Below, piece by piece: positions 17,730-25,418 of a stretch of 64,000 bases of DNA; within the stretch, counting starts at the first letter, position 1, and each line of letters begins with the position of its first letter. The DNA lies in the NCBI RefSeq assembly GCF_900110275.1, contig NZ_FODC01000001.1, positions 62,001 to 126,000 on the forward strand, given 5' to 3'. The notes beneath the pieces were generated by a model. The model saw nothing but the letters and a program-made list of their open reading frames with translations, did no database searches and was not told the DNA's origin. Source of the DNA: Duganella sp. CF517. GTDB lineage: Bacteria > Pseudomonadota > Gammaproteobacteria > Burkholderiales > Burkholderiaceae_D. Both the position numbers and the translations under genes were made by a program.

Positions 17730-18557
17730 ATGAAAAAAACCCAGAAGACAGAAACGAAAGCGATAGCGAAGGAAGCCCCGGCCGACAACAACCTGCTGGT
17801 GGAAGAACGGCGGCGCCACATCCGCGAGCTGGTCGCCGAGCGCGGCCGGATCACGGTGGCCGAACTGGTGACGATGTTCGACATCTCGCAAGTGACCGTG
17901 CGCAGCGACCTGAACGCGCTGGCCGAGATCGGCGCGGTGGTGCGCACGCGCGGCGGCGCGCTGGCCCAGCGGGCCGACGAGGACCTGCCGATCGGCGTCA
18001 AGCAAACCTTGCGCCGCGCCGAGAAGATGCGCATCGCCGAGGCCGCCGTGCAACTGATCGGCGAGGGACAAACCATCGTGCTCGATTCGGGCACGACGAC
18101 GGCGGAAATCGCCAAGCAGATACGCGGCCTGAAGCTGCAGTCGATCAACGTCATCACCAACGCGCTCAACATCGCGGTGCTGCTGGCCGGCGCGCCGCAC
18201 GTGACGTTGATCATGCTGGGCGGCGTGCTGCGGCCCAGTTCGTATTCCTTGGGCGGGCCGCAGGCCGAGGCGGCGTTGCAGGGTCTGCACGCGGACATCC
18301 TGTTCCTCGGCTTCGACGGCCTCGATCCGGAGATCGGCGTGATGACGCCGCATTTGCTGGAAGCGCGCCTGAACTCGCGCATGCTGGAGATCGCGCGCAG
18401 CGTGGTCGCGGTGGGCGACTCGTCCAAGCTCGGACGGCGCAGCCTGTCCGTGATCGCAAAGATCGAACAAGTCGACCGCATCATCACCGACGCCGGCGCG
18501 GCGCCGGAGACGGTCGAAGCGCTGCGGGCACGCGGCGCGCAAGTCGTGCTGGTGTAG
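17730..18557 (+). CDS. DeoR-family repressor, AgaR-like
   Basis: 275 residues. A DeoR winged helix-turn-helix (about 25-80: ERRRHIRELVAERGRITVAELVTMFDISQVTVRSDL split over two stretches) is followed by the DeoRC sugar-phosphate sensor (about 95-255) with LDSGTTTAEIA, VITNALNIA and LGGVLRPSSYSLGGP. The last motif is characteristic of AgaR-type members, which are released by GalNAc/GalN phosphates. ATG 17730 has GGAAAG upstream; a TTG 15 bases earlier is possible. Copies of AACTTTCGA in front of this gene and between 9040 and 9282 identify its probable regulon. Confidence 0.85.
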   Translation: MKKTQKTETKAIAKEAPADNNLLVEERRRHIRELVAERGRITVAELVTMFDISQVTVRSDLNALAEIGAVVRTRGGALAQRADEDLPIGVKQTLRRAEKMRIAEAAVQLIGEGQTIVLDSGTTTAEIAKQIRGLKLQSINVITNALNIAVLLAGAPHVTLIMLGGVLRPSSYSLGGPQAEAALQGLHADILFLGFDGLDPEIGVMTPHLLEARLNSRMLEIARSVVAVGDSSKLGRRSLSVIAKIEQVDRIITDAGAAPETVEALRARGAQVVLV

Positions 18558-18620
18558 GCGGTCGCTGCGGCCGCCGTGCGCCGGCCATGCAGTCCACCTA
18601 CAAGACAGACGAGGAGATGT

Positions 18621-20789
18621 ATGAAGCAAGCGCATCAAAAAGCCAGCGGCCAGCACGCCACCACGGACGCCAACAACCGGCACGACCGGCGCCGCCGCAC
18701 GCTGCTCGGATGGCTGGCCGGAACCGCCGTCGCGGCGCCGGTGGCCTCCACCGCCTGGGCGGCCGACGCCGCCGCGGCGGCCACCCAGGCGGGCGGCAAG
18801 CACGTCGCGCGCATCGGCGACGCCGCCATGGCGCTGGAATTCGACGGCCAGTTGCGCTGCCGGGTGCTGCGCCGCGCGCTGACCGCGCAGGCGCCGCGCG
18901 CGGCCGCCGTCACGGCCTTCGCGGCGAGCGAAAGGCTGCGCCTGAAAGACGGCCGCTGGATCGAACGCTACGCGCTGACGGCGCAGGCGGCCGACCGCGT
19001 CGACGGCCCGCACGGCGCCGGCGTGCGCCACCGCTTCACCGGCATCGCCGCCGAAGGGATCGAGAAGACCGTCAACGTCACCTTTTACGAGCGCCATCCG
19101 GGCTTCGCCATCATCCGCGTCGGCTACCGCAACACCGGCGCCGCGCCGCTGGGCGTCACCGCCTGGAGCAACAGCGGCCACACCCTGCAACCGGCCGCCG
19201 GCCGCAAGGCGGAATTCTGGACCTATTCCGGCGCCAGCCACCTGGACCGGCGCGACTGGGTCCAGCCGCTCAAGGCCGGCTTCGACCAGCGCAACTTCAT
19301 GGGCATGAACGCCTCCGACTACGGCAGCGGCACGCCGGCGGCCGATGTCTGGCAGCGCGACTGCGGCCTGGCCGTCGGCCATATCGACACCGTCCCGCGC
19401 CTGGTGGCGCTGCCGGTGCGCGCCGTCAAGGGCGGCGCCGCGCTCGCGGTCGAATGCGAACTGGAAGCGACCCTGCAACCGGGCGAGTCGCTCGACACGC
19501 TCGACACCTTCCTGGCGCTGCACACGGGCGACTACTTCGGCGCGCTGGACCGCTACCGCCAGGTGATGGCCGAACGGGGGCTGCGCTCGCCCGACTGCCC
19601 CGACGAATGCTACGAGCCGATCTGGTGCGCCTGGGGCTACGAGCGCGACTTCACGCTGCCGCTGATGGTCGGCACCTTGAAAAAAGCCAAGGAGCTGGGC
19701 CTGGAATGGGCGGTGCTCGACGACGGCTGGCAGACCAACGAGGGCGACTGGAAGATCGACACCAAGAAATTCCCCGGCGGCGAGGCCGACATGCGCAGCC
19801 TGGTCGGCTCGATCAAGGACGCCGGCCTGAAGGCGCGCCTGTGGATCACGCCGCTGGCGGTCGATCCCGGCTCGGACCTGCTGCACGCCCACACCGACAT
19901 GCTATTGCTCGACAAGGACGGCGCGCCGCAATTGGTCAGCTGGTGGAACAGCCTGTACCTGTGCCCGGCCTACCAGCCCACCATCGACATGACGCGCGAC
20001 CTGGTGCGCAAGATCCTCGGCGAATGGGGCTACCAGGGCCTCAAGCTCGACGGCCAGCACCTGAACGGCGTGGCGCCCTGCCACAACCCGGCCCACAAGC
20101 ACGCGCGCCCGGAGGAATCGGTCGAAAAGCTGCAGGATTTCTGGAAGATGGTGTACGACACCGCGATGGAGATCAACCCGAAGGCGGTGGTCGAGCTGTG
20201 CCCGTGCGGCACCTCGTACTCGTTCCACAACATGCCGTACATGAACCAGGCGCCGGCCGCCGACCCGCTGTCGTCGTGGCAGGTGCGCCACAAGGGCAAG
20301 ACGCTGAAGGCGCTGATGGGGCCGTCGGCGCCGTACGCGGGCGACCACGTCGAACTGAGCGACGGCGGCGAGGATTTCGCCTCGACCATCGGCATCGGCG
20401 CGGTGCTGTCGACCAAGTTCACCTGGCCGGTCGATCCCAAGCCGAAGGACAGCTTCCTGCTGACGCCGCAGCGCGAGGACAAGTGGCGCAAATGGATCGG
20501 CGTCTACCGCGACAAGATGCTGCCCAAGGGCGTGTACCGGGGCGAGCTGTACGACATCGGCTTCGACAAGCCGGAGGGCCACGCGGTGGAGAAGGACGGC
20601 AAGCTCTATTTCGCCTTCTACGCGCCGCGCTGGGACGGGCCGGTCGAAATCCGCGGCCTCGGCGCCGGGCGCTGGCGCCTGCGCGACTATATCGACGGAC
20701 GCGACCTCGGCGAGGTGCACGGCGGCGCCACCTCCAGCTTGAAGCTGCGCTTCGAACACGCGCTGCTGCTGGAGGCGGTGCGCGTGTAA
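18621..20789 (+). CDS. Tat-exported GH36-type alpha-galactosidase / alpha-N-acetylgalactosaminidase
   Basis: 722 residues. A twin-arginine signal (RRRRTLLGWLAG, about 23-48) indicates export in folded form. An N-terminal beta-supersandwich (about 60-320) precedes a TIM barrel with DDGW (367-370), the nucleophile region GLKLDGQH (Asp477) and a second acid in PYAGDHVELSD (Asp575 candidate acid/base), in the pattern of retaining GH36 enzymes. Its place beside agaZ-agaS-kinase genes and an AgaR-like repressor suggests release of alpha-linked GalNAc or Gal from glycans in the periplasm. GAGGAGAT precedes the ATG. Choice between Gal and GalNAc cannot be made from the sequence. Confidence 0.82.
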   Translation: MKQAHQKASGQHATTDANNRHDRRRRTLLGWLAGTAVAAPVASTAWAADAAAAATQAGGKHVARIGDAAMALEFDGQLRCRVLRRALTAQAPRAAAVTAFAASERLRLKDGRWIERYALTAQAADRVDGPHGAGVRHRFTGIAAEGIEKTVNVTFYERHPGFAIIRVGYRNTGAAPLGVTAWSNSGHTLQPAAGRKAEFWTYSGASHLDRRDWVQPLKAGFDQRNFMGMNASDYGSGTPAADVWQRDCGLAVGHIDTVPRLVALPVRAVKGGAALAVECELEATLQPGESLDTLDTFLALHTGDYFGALDRYRQVMAERGLRSPDCPDECYEPIWCAWGYERDFTLPLMVGTLKKAKELGLEWAVLDDGWQTNEGDWKIDTKKFPGGEADMRSLVGSIKDAGLKARLWITPLAVDPGSDLLHAHTDMLLLDKDGAPQLVSWWNSLYLCPAYQPTIDMTRDLVRKILGEWGYQGLKLDGQHLNGVAPCHNPAHKHARPEESVEKLQDFWKMVYDTAMEINPKAVVELCPCGTSYSFHNMPYMNQAPAADPLSSWQVRHKGKTLKALMGPSAPYAGDHVELSDGGEDFASTIGIGAVLSTKFTWPVDPKPKDSFLLTPQREDKWRKWIGVYRDKMLPKGVYRGELYDIGFDKPEGHAVEKDGKLYFAFYAPRWDGPVEIRGLGAGRWRLRDYIDGRDLGEVHGGATSSLKLRFEHALLLEAVRV

Positions 20790-20812
20790 GCCGAACGCCA
20801 CCCGGCCCGTGC

Positions 20813-20830
20813 GCGCTGTTGCTACAGCGC
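20813..20830. terminator. short stem-loop after the GH36 gene
   Basis: GCGCTGT (20813-20819), loop TGCT, ACAGCGC (20824-20830): a 7-bp perfect stem 24 bases beyond the GH36 stop. No T-run follows, so it is a weak terminator candidate. Confidence 0.35.
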
Positions 20831-20921
20831 ACAGGAACATTTCTTAAATGCTAAAAAACGGCGTTTATCGCCATCACAAGGAGTAACATACTTTCCATAA
20901 ACCAATAAATAGAGTCATATC

Positions 20922-22958
20922 GTGAACCCATCCGATCGCCGTGCACCGCGCTTCAGCTGCGTCACGTTGTTTGTCATGCTGGCGCTGCAGGCTGGCCGCT
21001 CCCACGCGGCCGCGGCGGCGCCACCCGAGGAATTGAGCACCCTGCCGCTGGAAAGCCTGATGGAGGTCACGATGGTGACGTCGGCCTCCCGCTTCGCCCA
21101 GCGCGTCAGCGAGGCGCCGTCGGCGGTCGCCGTGCTGACGTCGCAGGACGTCCGCGAGCACGGCTGGCGCACCCTGGGCGCCGCGCTGGCCACGCTGCCC
21201 GGCCTGTACGTCTCGAGCGACCGCAATTACGATTACCTGGGCGCGCGCGGCTTCCTGCGGCCGGGCGACTACGACAGCCGTTTCCTGCTGCTGATCGACG
21301 GCGTGCGCGTCAACGACAGCGTGTACGACCAGGCCTCGATCGGCGAAGACAGCCTGGTCGACATGGACCTGGTCGAGCGCATCGAGTACGTGCCCGGCCC
21401 CGGCGCGGCCGTCTACGGCTCGAACGCGCTGTTCGGCGTCATCAACGTCATCACCAAGAGCGGCAGCGCCATGGCCGGCGCCCAGGGCACGCTGGCGGCC
21501 GGCGGCAAGGGCGAGCGCCGCGGCCGCGCCAGCTACGGCTACCACAGCCAGGACGGCACCGACGTGCTGTTCTCGGTCAAGGCGGGCACGCGGCGCGGCG
21601 GCGCGCTGTACGCGGCCGAATTCGATACGCCGGACCAGAACAACGGCCTGGCCGAGGGCCTCGACTACCAGCGCATGCGCGGCGCCTTCATCAAGGCCGG
21701 CCGCGGCGGCTGGGGCTTCAGCGCCGGCCATGTCACGCGCGTCAAGGGCGTGCCGACGGGCTCGTTCGGCGCGGTGTACAACACCCCCAACTACACGCGC
21801 GACGCGCAAAGCTTCGCCAGCCTGTCATACAGCGCGGCGGCCACCGACACGGTGGCCGTGTCGACCCGCCTGAACTGGGGCCGCGCCGACTACCTGGGCG
21901 TGGGCAGCTATCCGGACGACCAGGGTTTGCCCCGCGTCAATGTCGACGGCGACCACGCCGCCTGGTACAGCCTGGACGCCAGCGCCACCTTGACCGGCAT
22001 CGCCGGCCACAAGCTGGTGGCGGGACTGGACCTGCAGCGCAACGCGCGGCGCGACCAGTTCAGTTTCGACCTCGATCCGCACCAGTCGCTGCTCGACGAC
22101 CGCCGCGCCGACCACCGCCTGGGCGCTTACGCCGAGGACGAGATGCGGCTGGCGCCGACGGTGATCGTCAACGCCGGCCTGCGCTTCGACCGCGACAGCA
22201 TCACCGGCAGCCGCTTCAATCCGCGCACGGCGCTGATCTGGCAGGCCACGCCGGCCGACACGCTCAAGCTGCTCTACGGCACCGCCTACCGCTCGCCCAA
22301 CGCCTACGAGCTGTACTACGCGGTGGGCGTCAGCGAAGGCGGCCAGGCCGCCAACCCGCGTCTGCGCGCCGAGGAGATCTCCACCCACGAACTGGTGTGG
22401 GAGCGCCGCCCGGACGCCTACAGCAAATTGTCGGTGGCGGTGTTCCACTACCGCATCGGCGGCCTGATCACCGAAACGTTGCGCGACGACGGCCTGCTGA
22501 TGTTCGACAATACCGAACGGGCCTCGGCGAACGGCGTCGAACTGGCGGCCGAACGCCAGTTTGCCGGCGGCACCCGGCTGCGCGCCAACTACGCCTGGCA
22601 GCACGTGCGCGACGGCGACGGCGCCAGGCCGGTCAATTCGCCGCGCCACCTGGCCAAGCTCAACGCCACCTGGCCGCTGCCGGGGACGGCGGCGGCGCCA
22701 GGCGGGCCGCTGCGGCTCGGCGTCGAGGGACAGTGCGTGTCGCACCGCCTGACCGAGAACGCCGCCACCGCCGGCTATTGCGCCTGGAACCTGACCCTGG
22801 TGCCGGCGCGCAAGCGCGCCGGCGGAGTCGATTGGTCGGTCAGCTTCTACAACGCCGCCAATCGCCGCTACGCCGACCCGGCCGGTCCGGCGTTCGTGCA
22901 GGAAGCCATTGCGCGCGAGGGGCGCACCTTCACCGCCAAGATCGGTTATGCATTCTGA
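20922..22958 (+). CDS. TonB-dependent receptor of a c-di-GMP signalling operon
   Basis: 678 residues starting at GTG 20922, with only a weak ribosome site (AGAG). The signal peptide ends near residue 33. An acidic stretch (TLPLESLMEVTMVTSASR) like a TonB-box region leads into a plug with LATLPGLYVSSDRNYDYLGARGF, LLIDGVRVND and VERIEYVPGPGAAVYGSNALFGVINVIT split over about 75-185, then a barrel ending in YAF. The class resembles Cir/BtuB-like receptors. The next gene (YfiR family) starts 10 bases after its stop and overlaps the GGDEF-EAL gene, so the receptor is part of one signalling unit and may sense a ligand rather than only import it. Confidence 0.85.
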   Translation: MNPSDRRAPRFSCVTLFVMLALQAGRSHAAAAAPPEELSTLPLESLMEVTMVTSASRFAQRVSEAPSAVAVLTSQDVREHGWRTLGAALATLPGLYVSSDRNYDYLGARGFLRPGDYDSRFLLLIDGVRVNDSVYDQASIGEDSLVDMDLVERIEYVPGPGAAVYGSNALFGVINVITKSGSAMAGAQGTLAAGGKGERRGRASYGYHSQDGTDVLFSVKAGTRRGGALYAAEFDTPDQNNGLAEGLDYQRMRGAFIKAGRGGWGFSAGHVTRVKGVPTGSFGAVYNTPNYTRDAQSFASLSYSAAATDTVAVSTRLNWGRADYLGVGSYPDDQGLPRVNVDGDHAAWYSLDASATLTGIAGHKLVAGLDLQRNARRDQFSFDLDPHQSLLDDRRADHRLGAYAEDEMRLAPTVIVNAGLRFDRDSITGSRFNPRTALIWQATPADTLKLLYGTAYRSPNAYELYYAVGVSEGGQAANPRLRAEEISTHELVWERRPDAYSKLSVAVFHYRIGGLITETLRDDGLLMFDNTERASANGVELAAERQFAGGTRLRANYAWQHVRDGDGARPVNSPRHLAKLNATWPLPGTAAAPGGPLRLGVEGQCVSHRLTENAATAGYCAWNLTLVPARKRAGGVDWSVSFYNAANRRYADPAGPAFVQEAIAREGRTFTAKIGYAF

Positions 22959-22968
22959 ACCGAACGCC

Positions 22969-23454
22969 ATGAAGCGCCTGCTGCTGTGGTGCGCCGCGCT
23001 GTCGCTGCTCGGGCTGGCGCGGGCCGGCTGGGCGCAGTCCGACGACGCCGCGCTCAAGGCGGCCTACGTCTACAACATCGCCCAGTTCACCACCTGGCCC
23101 GGGGCCGAGACGGCGCGCCCGCTGACCGTTTGCCTGAGCAGCGCGCACGTCTTGTGGGACAGCCTGCGCAAGCTGCACGGCAGGCCGGTGGGCGAGCGCC
23201 GGCTCTCGGTGATCGAGCCGGGGCCGACGACGCAATGCGATGTCGCCGTGCTGCGCGCCGGCGCCACGCGCCCGGCCACCGCCGCCGGCGGCATCCTCGC
23301 CATCGTCGACGAGCCGAAAAACGGCTACGCCGGCGCCGTCGCGCTGGTCGAGGAGGACCAGCACCTGCGCTTCGACATCGACACGGTCGAAGCGGCGCGC
23401 GCCGGCCTGCGCTTCAGCTCGCGCCTGCTGCGGTTGGCGAGGAACGTCCGATGA
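22969..23454 (+). CDS. YfiR-family (DUF4154) periplasmic regulator
   Basis: 161 residues with a signal peptide (about 1-23, ending GWAQ). The DUF4154 pattern is seen: LKAAYVYNIAQFTTWP, a central LTVCLSS, and GLRFSSRLLRLARNVR at the C-terminus. In Pseudomonas, YfiR is a periplasmic inhibitor that binds the sensor domain of the diguanylate cyclase YfiN. Here the next gene is a CHASE-type GGDEF-EAL protein and overlaps it by 4 bases (ATGA), so the partnership is likely. An earlier in-frame ATG at 22948 overlaps the receptor stop, but ATG 22969 begins directly with the signal peptide. Confidence 0.83.
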   Translation: MKRLLLWCAALSLLGLARAGWAQSDDAALKAAYVYNIAQFTTWPGAETARPLTVCLSSAHVLWDSLRKLHGRPVGERRLSVIEPGPTTQCDVAVLRAGATRPATAAGGILAIVDEPKNGYAGAVALVEEDQHLRFDIDTVEAARAGLRFSSRLLRLARNVR

Positions 23455-25418
23455 AGCGCGCCGTCCGGCACGCAGCGAAGCCAGACGCCAGGCACGCGGC
23501 GGCGCCCGGGCGCGCGCTGGCCCCGGCGCCGATCTCCAGCGCGCTCGGCACCGGCCAGATCATTGCCGCCGCCGCCGCGCTGGTCATCGCCGGCGCCGTG
23601 CTGATCGCCTACCAGCTACTGGACATGCGCCACTCGCTGATCGACGGCGCCAAGGTACAGGCGGCGATCGTGGCCGACAGCGTGACCGCGCCGCTGATGT
23701 TCCGCGACCGCGACGCCGCGCGCGACGCGCTGCACGCGTTCCGCTACGCTCCCGGCCTGCGCGCGGTCGGCGTCTACGACAACGACGGCAATCTGTTCGC
23801 CGAATTCTCCTATCCCGACAGCCGCCTGCCGGCGCGCCGGCCGCCCGACGGCGCCACCCCGGAGGGCGTGATCACCGTCACCGACACGGTGCGCCACCGC
23901 GACACCACGCTGGGCCACACGGTGCTGCACACCAGCACCGCCAAGCTGCGCGCGGTGCTGCTGCGCTATGTCGGCCTGCTGACGGTCGCCTCGCTGCTGG
24001 CGATGCTGGTGGTGGCGGTGCTGGGCCGCAAAACGCGGGCGCGGATGGCCGCCGCCGAGCGCAAGCTCGACTACATGGCCCACACCGACCACGTCACGCG
24101 CCTGCCCAACCGCCACGCCACCTACGCCCGCCTGGCGGCCGACCTGGAACGGGCGCGGACGCAGGGGCAGCGCCTGGCGCTGCTGCTGGTGGATCTCGAC
24201 AACTTCAAGCTGGTCAACGACACCGCCGGCCACGCCGTCGGCGACGAACTGCTGCAGCACGTGGCCGACGCGCTGACCGGCGCGGTGCGCGCGTCCGACC
24301 TGGTCGGCCGCATCGGCGGCGACGAGTTCGCGATCATCGCCGGCCCGGTGCCGGACCGCGCCGCCGCCCTGGCGCTGGCCGCCGGCGTGACGCAGGCATT
24401 GCAGGCGCCGTTCCGGCTGCGGCAGGGCGAGTTTTTCGCCACCGCCAGCGTGGGCTTTTGCCTGTACCCCGACGACGCCGGCACCATGGGTGAGCTGATG
24501 AGCAGCGCCGACACCGCGCTGTACCACGCCAAGCACGCCGGGCGCAACCGGCTCGCCGAATTCGTGCCGGCCATGACCGCCGCCACCCAGCGCCGCGCGG
24601 CGCTGGAACGGGAGCTGCGCCGCGCCATCGAACAGGACCGCTTGTCGGTGCACTACCAGCCGCAGTTCAACTGCGCCGATGGCGCGCTGGTCGGGGTCGA
24701 GGCGCTGCTGCGCTGGAACCACCCGGAGCACGGCCCGGTGTCGCCGGCCGAATTCATCCCGATCGCCGAGGACAGCGGCTTGATCGTGCACTTGGGCCGC
24801 TGGGTGCTGCGCCGCGCCTGCGACCAGGTCGCCGCGTGGCAGCGTGCCGGCGCCCCGACGCTGACGGTGGCGGTCAACATGTCGGCCCGCCAGCTGCGCG
24901 AGCCGGGCTTCATCGACGACGTCACGCGCGCGCTGGCCGACAGCGGCCTGGCGCCGGGCCGGCTCGAACTGGAACTGACCGAGAGCGTGCTGATGGAGGA
25001 CGTCGACGGCGCCATCGCCTTCATGCAGGCGGCGCGCGCGCTCGGGGTGCGGCTGGCGATCGACGATTTCGGCACCGGCTACTCGTCGCTGGCCTACCTG
25101 CAATGCTTCCCGATCAACCAGCTCAAGATCGACCGCAGCTTCGTGCAATTGCTGCCCCGGCGCGGTGAAACCATCGTCCACGCGATCCTGGCGCTGGCGC
25201 GCGGCTTCGGCTTGGCGGTCGTGGCCGAAGGCGTCGAAGAACAGGCGCAGCTGGACTGGTTGCGCGCGGCCGGCTGCGACATCGCCCAGGGCTTCCTGCT
25301 CGGCAAGCCGGTTCCGCCGGACGCATTCGCCGAACGCTATCTGGACCGCCGCACCGGCCTTGCCGGCTTCCACCGGAAGCCGGATAGCTCGTCCGGCGCG
25401 GCGCCACCGGGCGCTTAG
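23451..25418 (+). CDS. YfiN-like membrane GGDEF-EAL protein with periplasmic CHASE sensor
   Basis: 655 residues. Two membrane helices (about 33-55 and 172-192) flank a periplasmic CHASE8-like sensor. A HAMP-like linker leads to a GGDEF domain with intact GGDEF (289-293) and an RxxD inhibitory site (280-283) exactly five residues before it. A full EAL domain (EALLRW at 417-422, ELTES, DDFGTGYSSL) follows. Both synthesis and hydrolysis of c-di-GMP are therefore possible. Its ATG overlaps the yfiR-like stop (ATGA), and its own stop overlaps the stop of the opposing bglX. A Pseudomonas-type YfiB lipoprotein is missing; the TonB receptor takes its place in the operon. Confidence 0.88.
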   Translation: MKRAVRHAAKPDARHAAAPGRALAPAPISSALGTGQIIAAAAALVIAGAVLIAYQLLDMRHSLIDGAKVQAAIVADSVTAPLMFRDRDAARDALHAFRYAPGLRAVGVYDNDGNLFAEFSYPDSRLPARRPPDGATPEGVITVTDTVRHRDTTLGHTVLHTSTAKLRAVLLRYVGLLTVASLLAMLVVAVLGRKTRARMAAAERKLDYMAHTDHVTRLPNRHATYARLAADLERARTQGQRLALLLVDLDNFKLVNDTAGHAVGDELLQHVADALTGAVRASDLVGRIGGDEFAIIAGPVPDRAAALALAAGVTQALQAPFRLRQGEFFATASVGFCLYPDDAGTMGELMSSADTALYHAKHAGRNRLAEFVPAMTAATQRRAALERELRRAIEQDRLSVHYQPQFNCADGALVGVEALLRWNHPEHGPVSPAEFIPIAEDSGLIVHLGRWVLRRACDQVAAWQRAGAPTLTVAVNMSARQLREPGFIDDVTRALADSGLAPGRLELELTESVLMEDVDGAIAFMQAARALGVRLAIDDFGTGYSSLAYLQCFPINQLKIDRSFVQLLPRRGETIVHAILALARGFGLAVVAEGVEEQAQLDWLRAAGCDIAQGFLLGKPVPPDAFAERYLDRRTGLAGFHRKPDSSSGAAPPGA

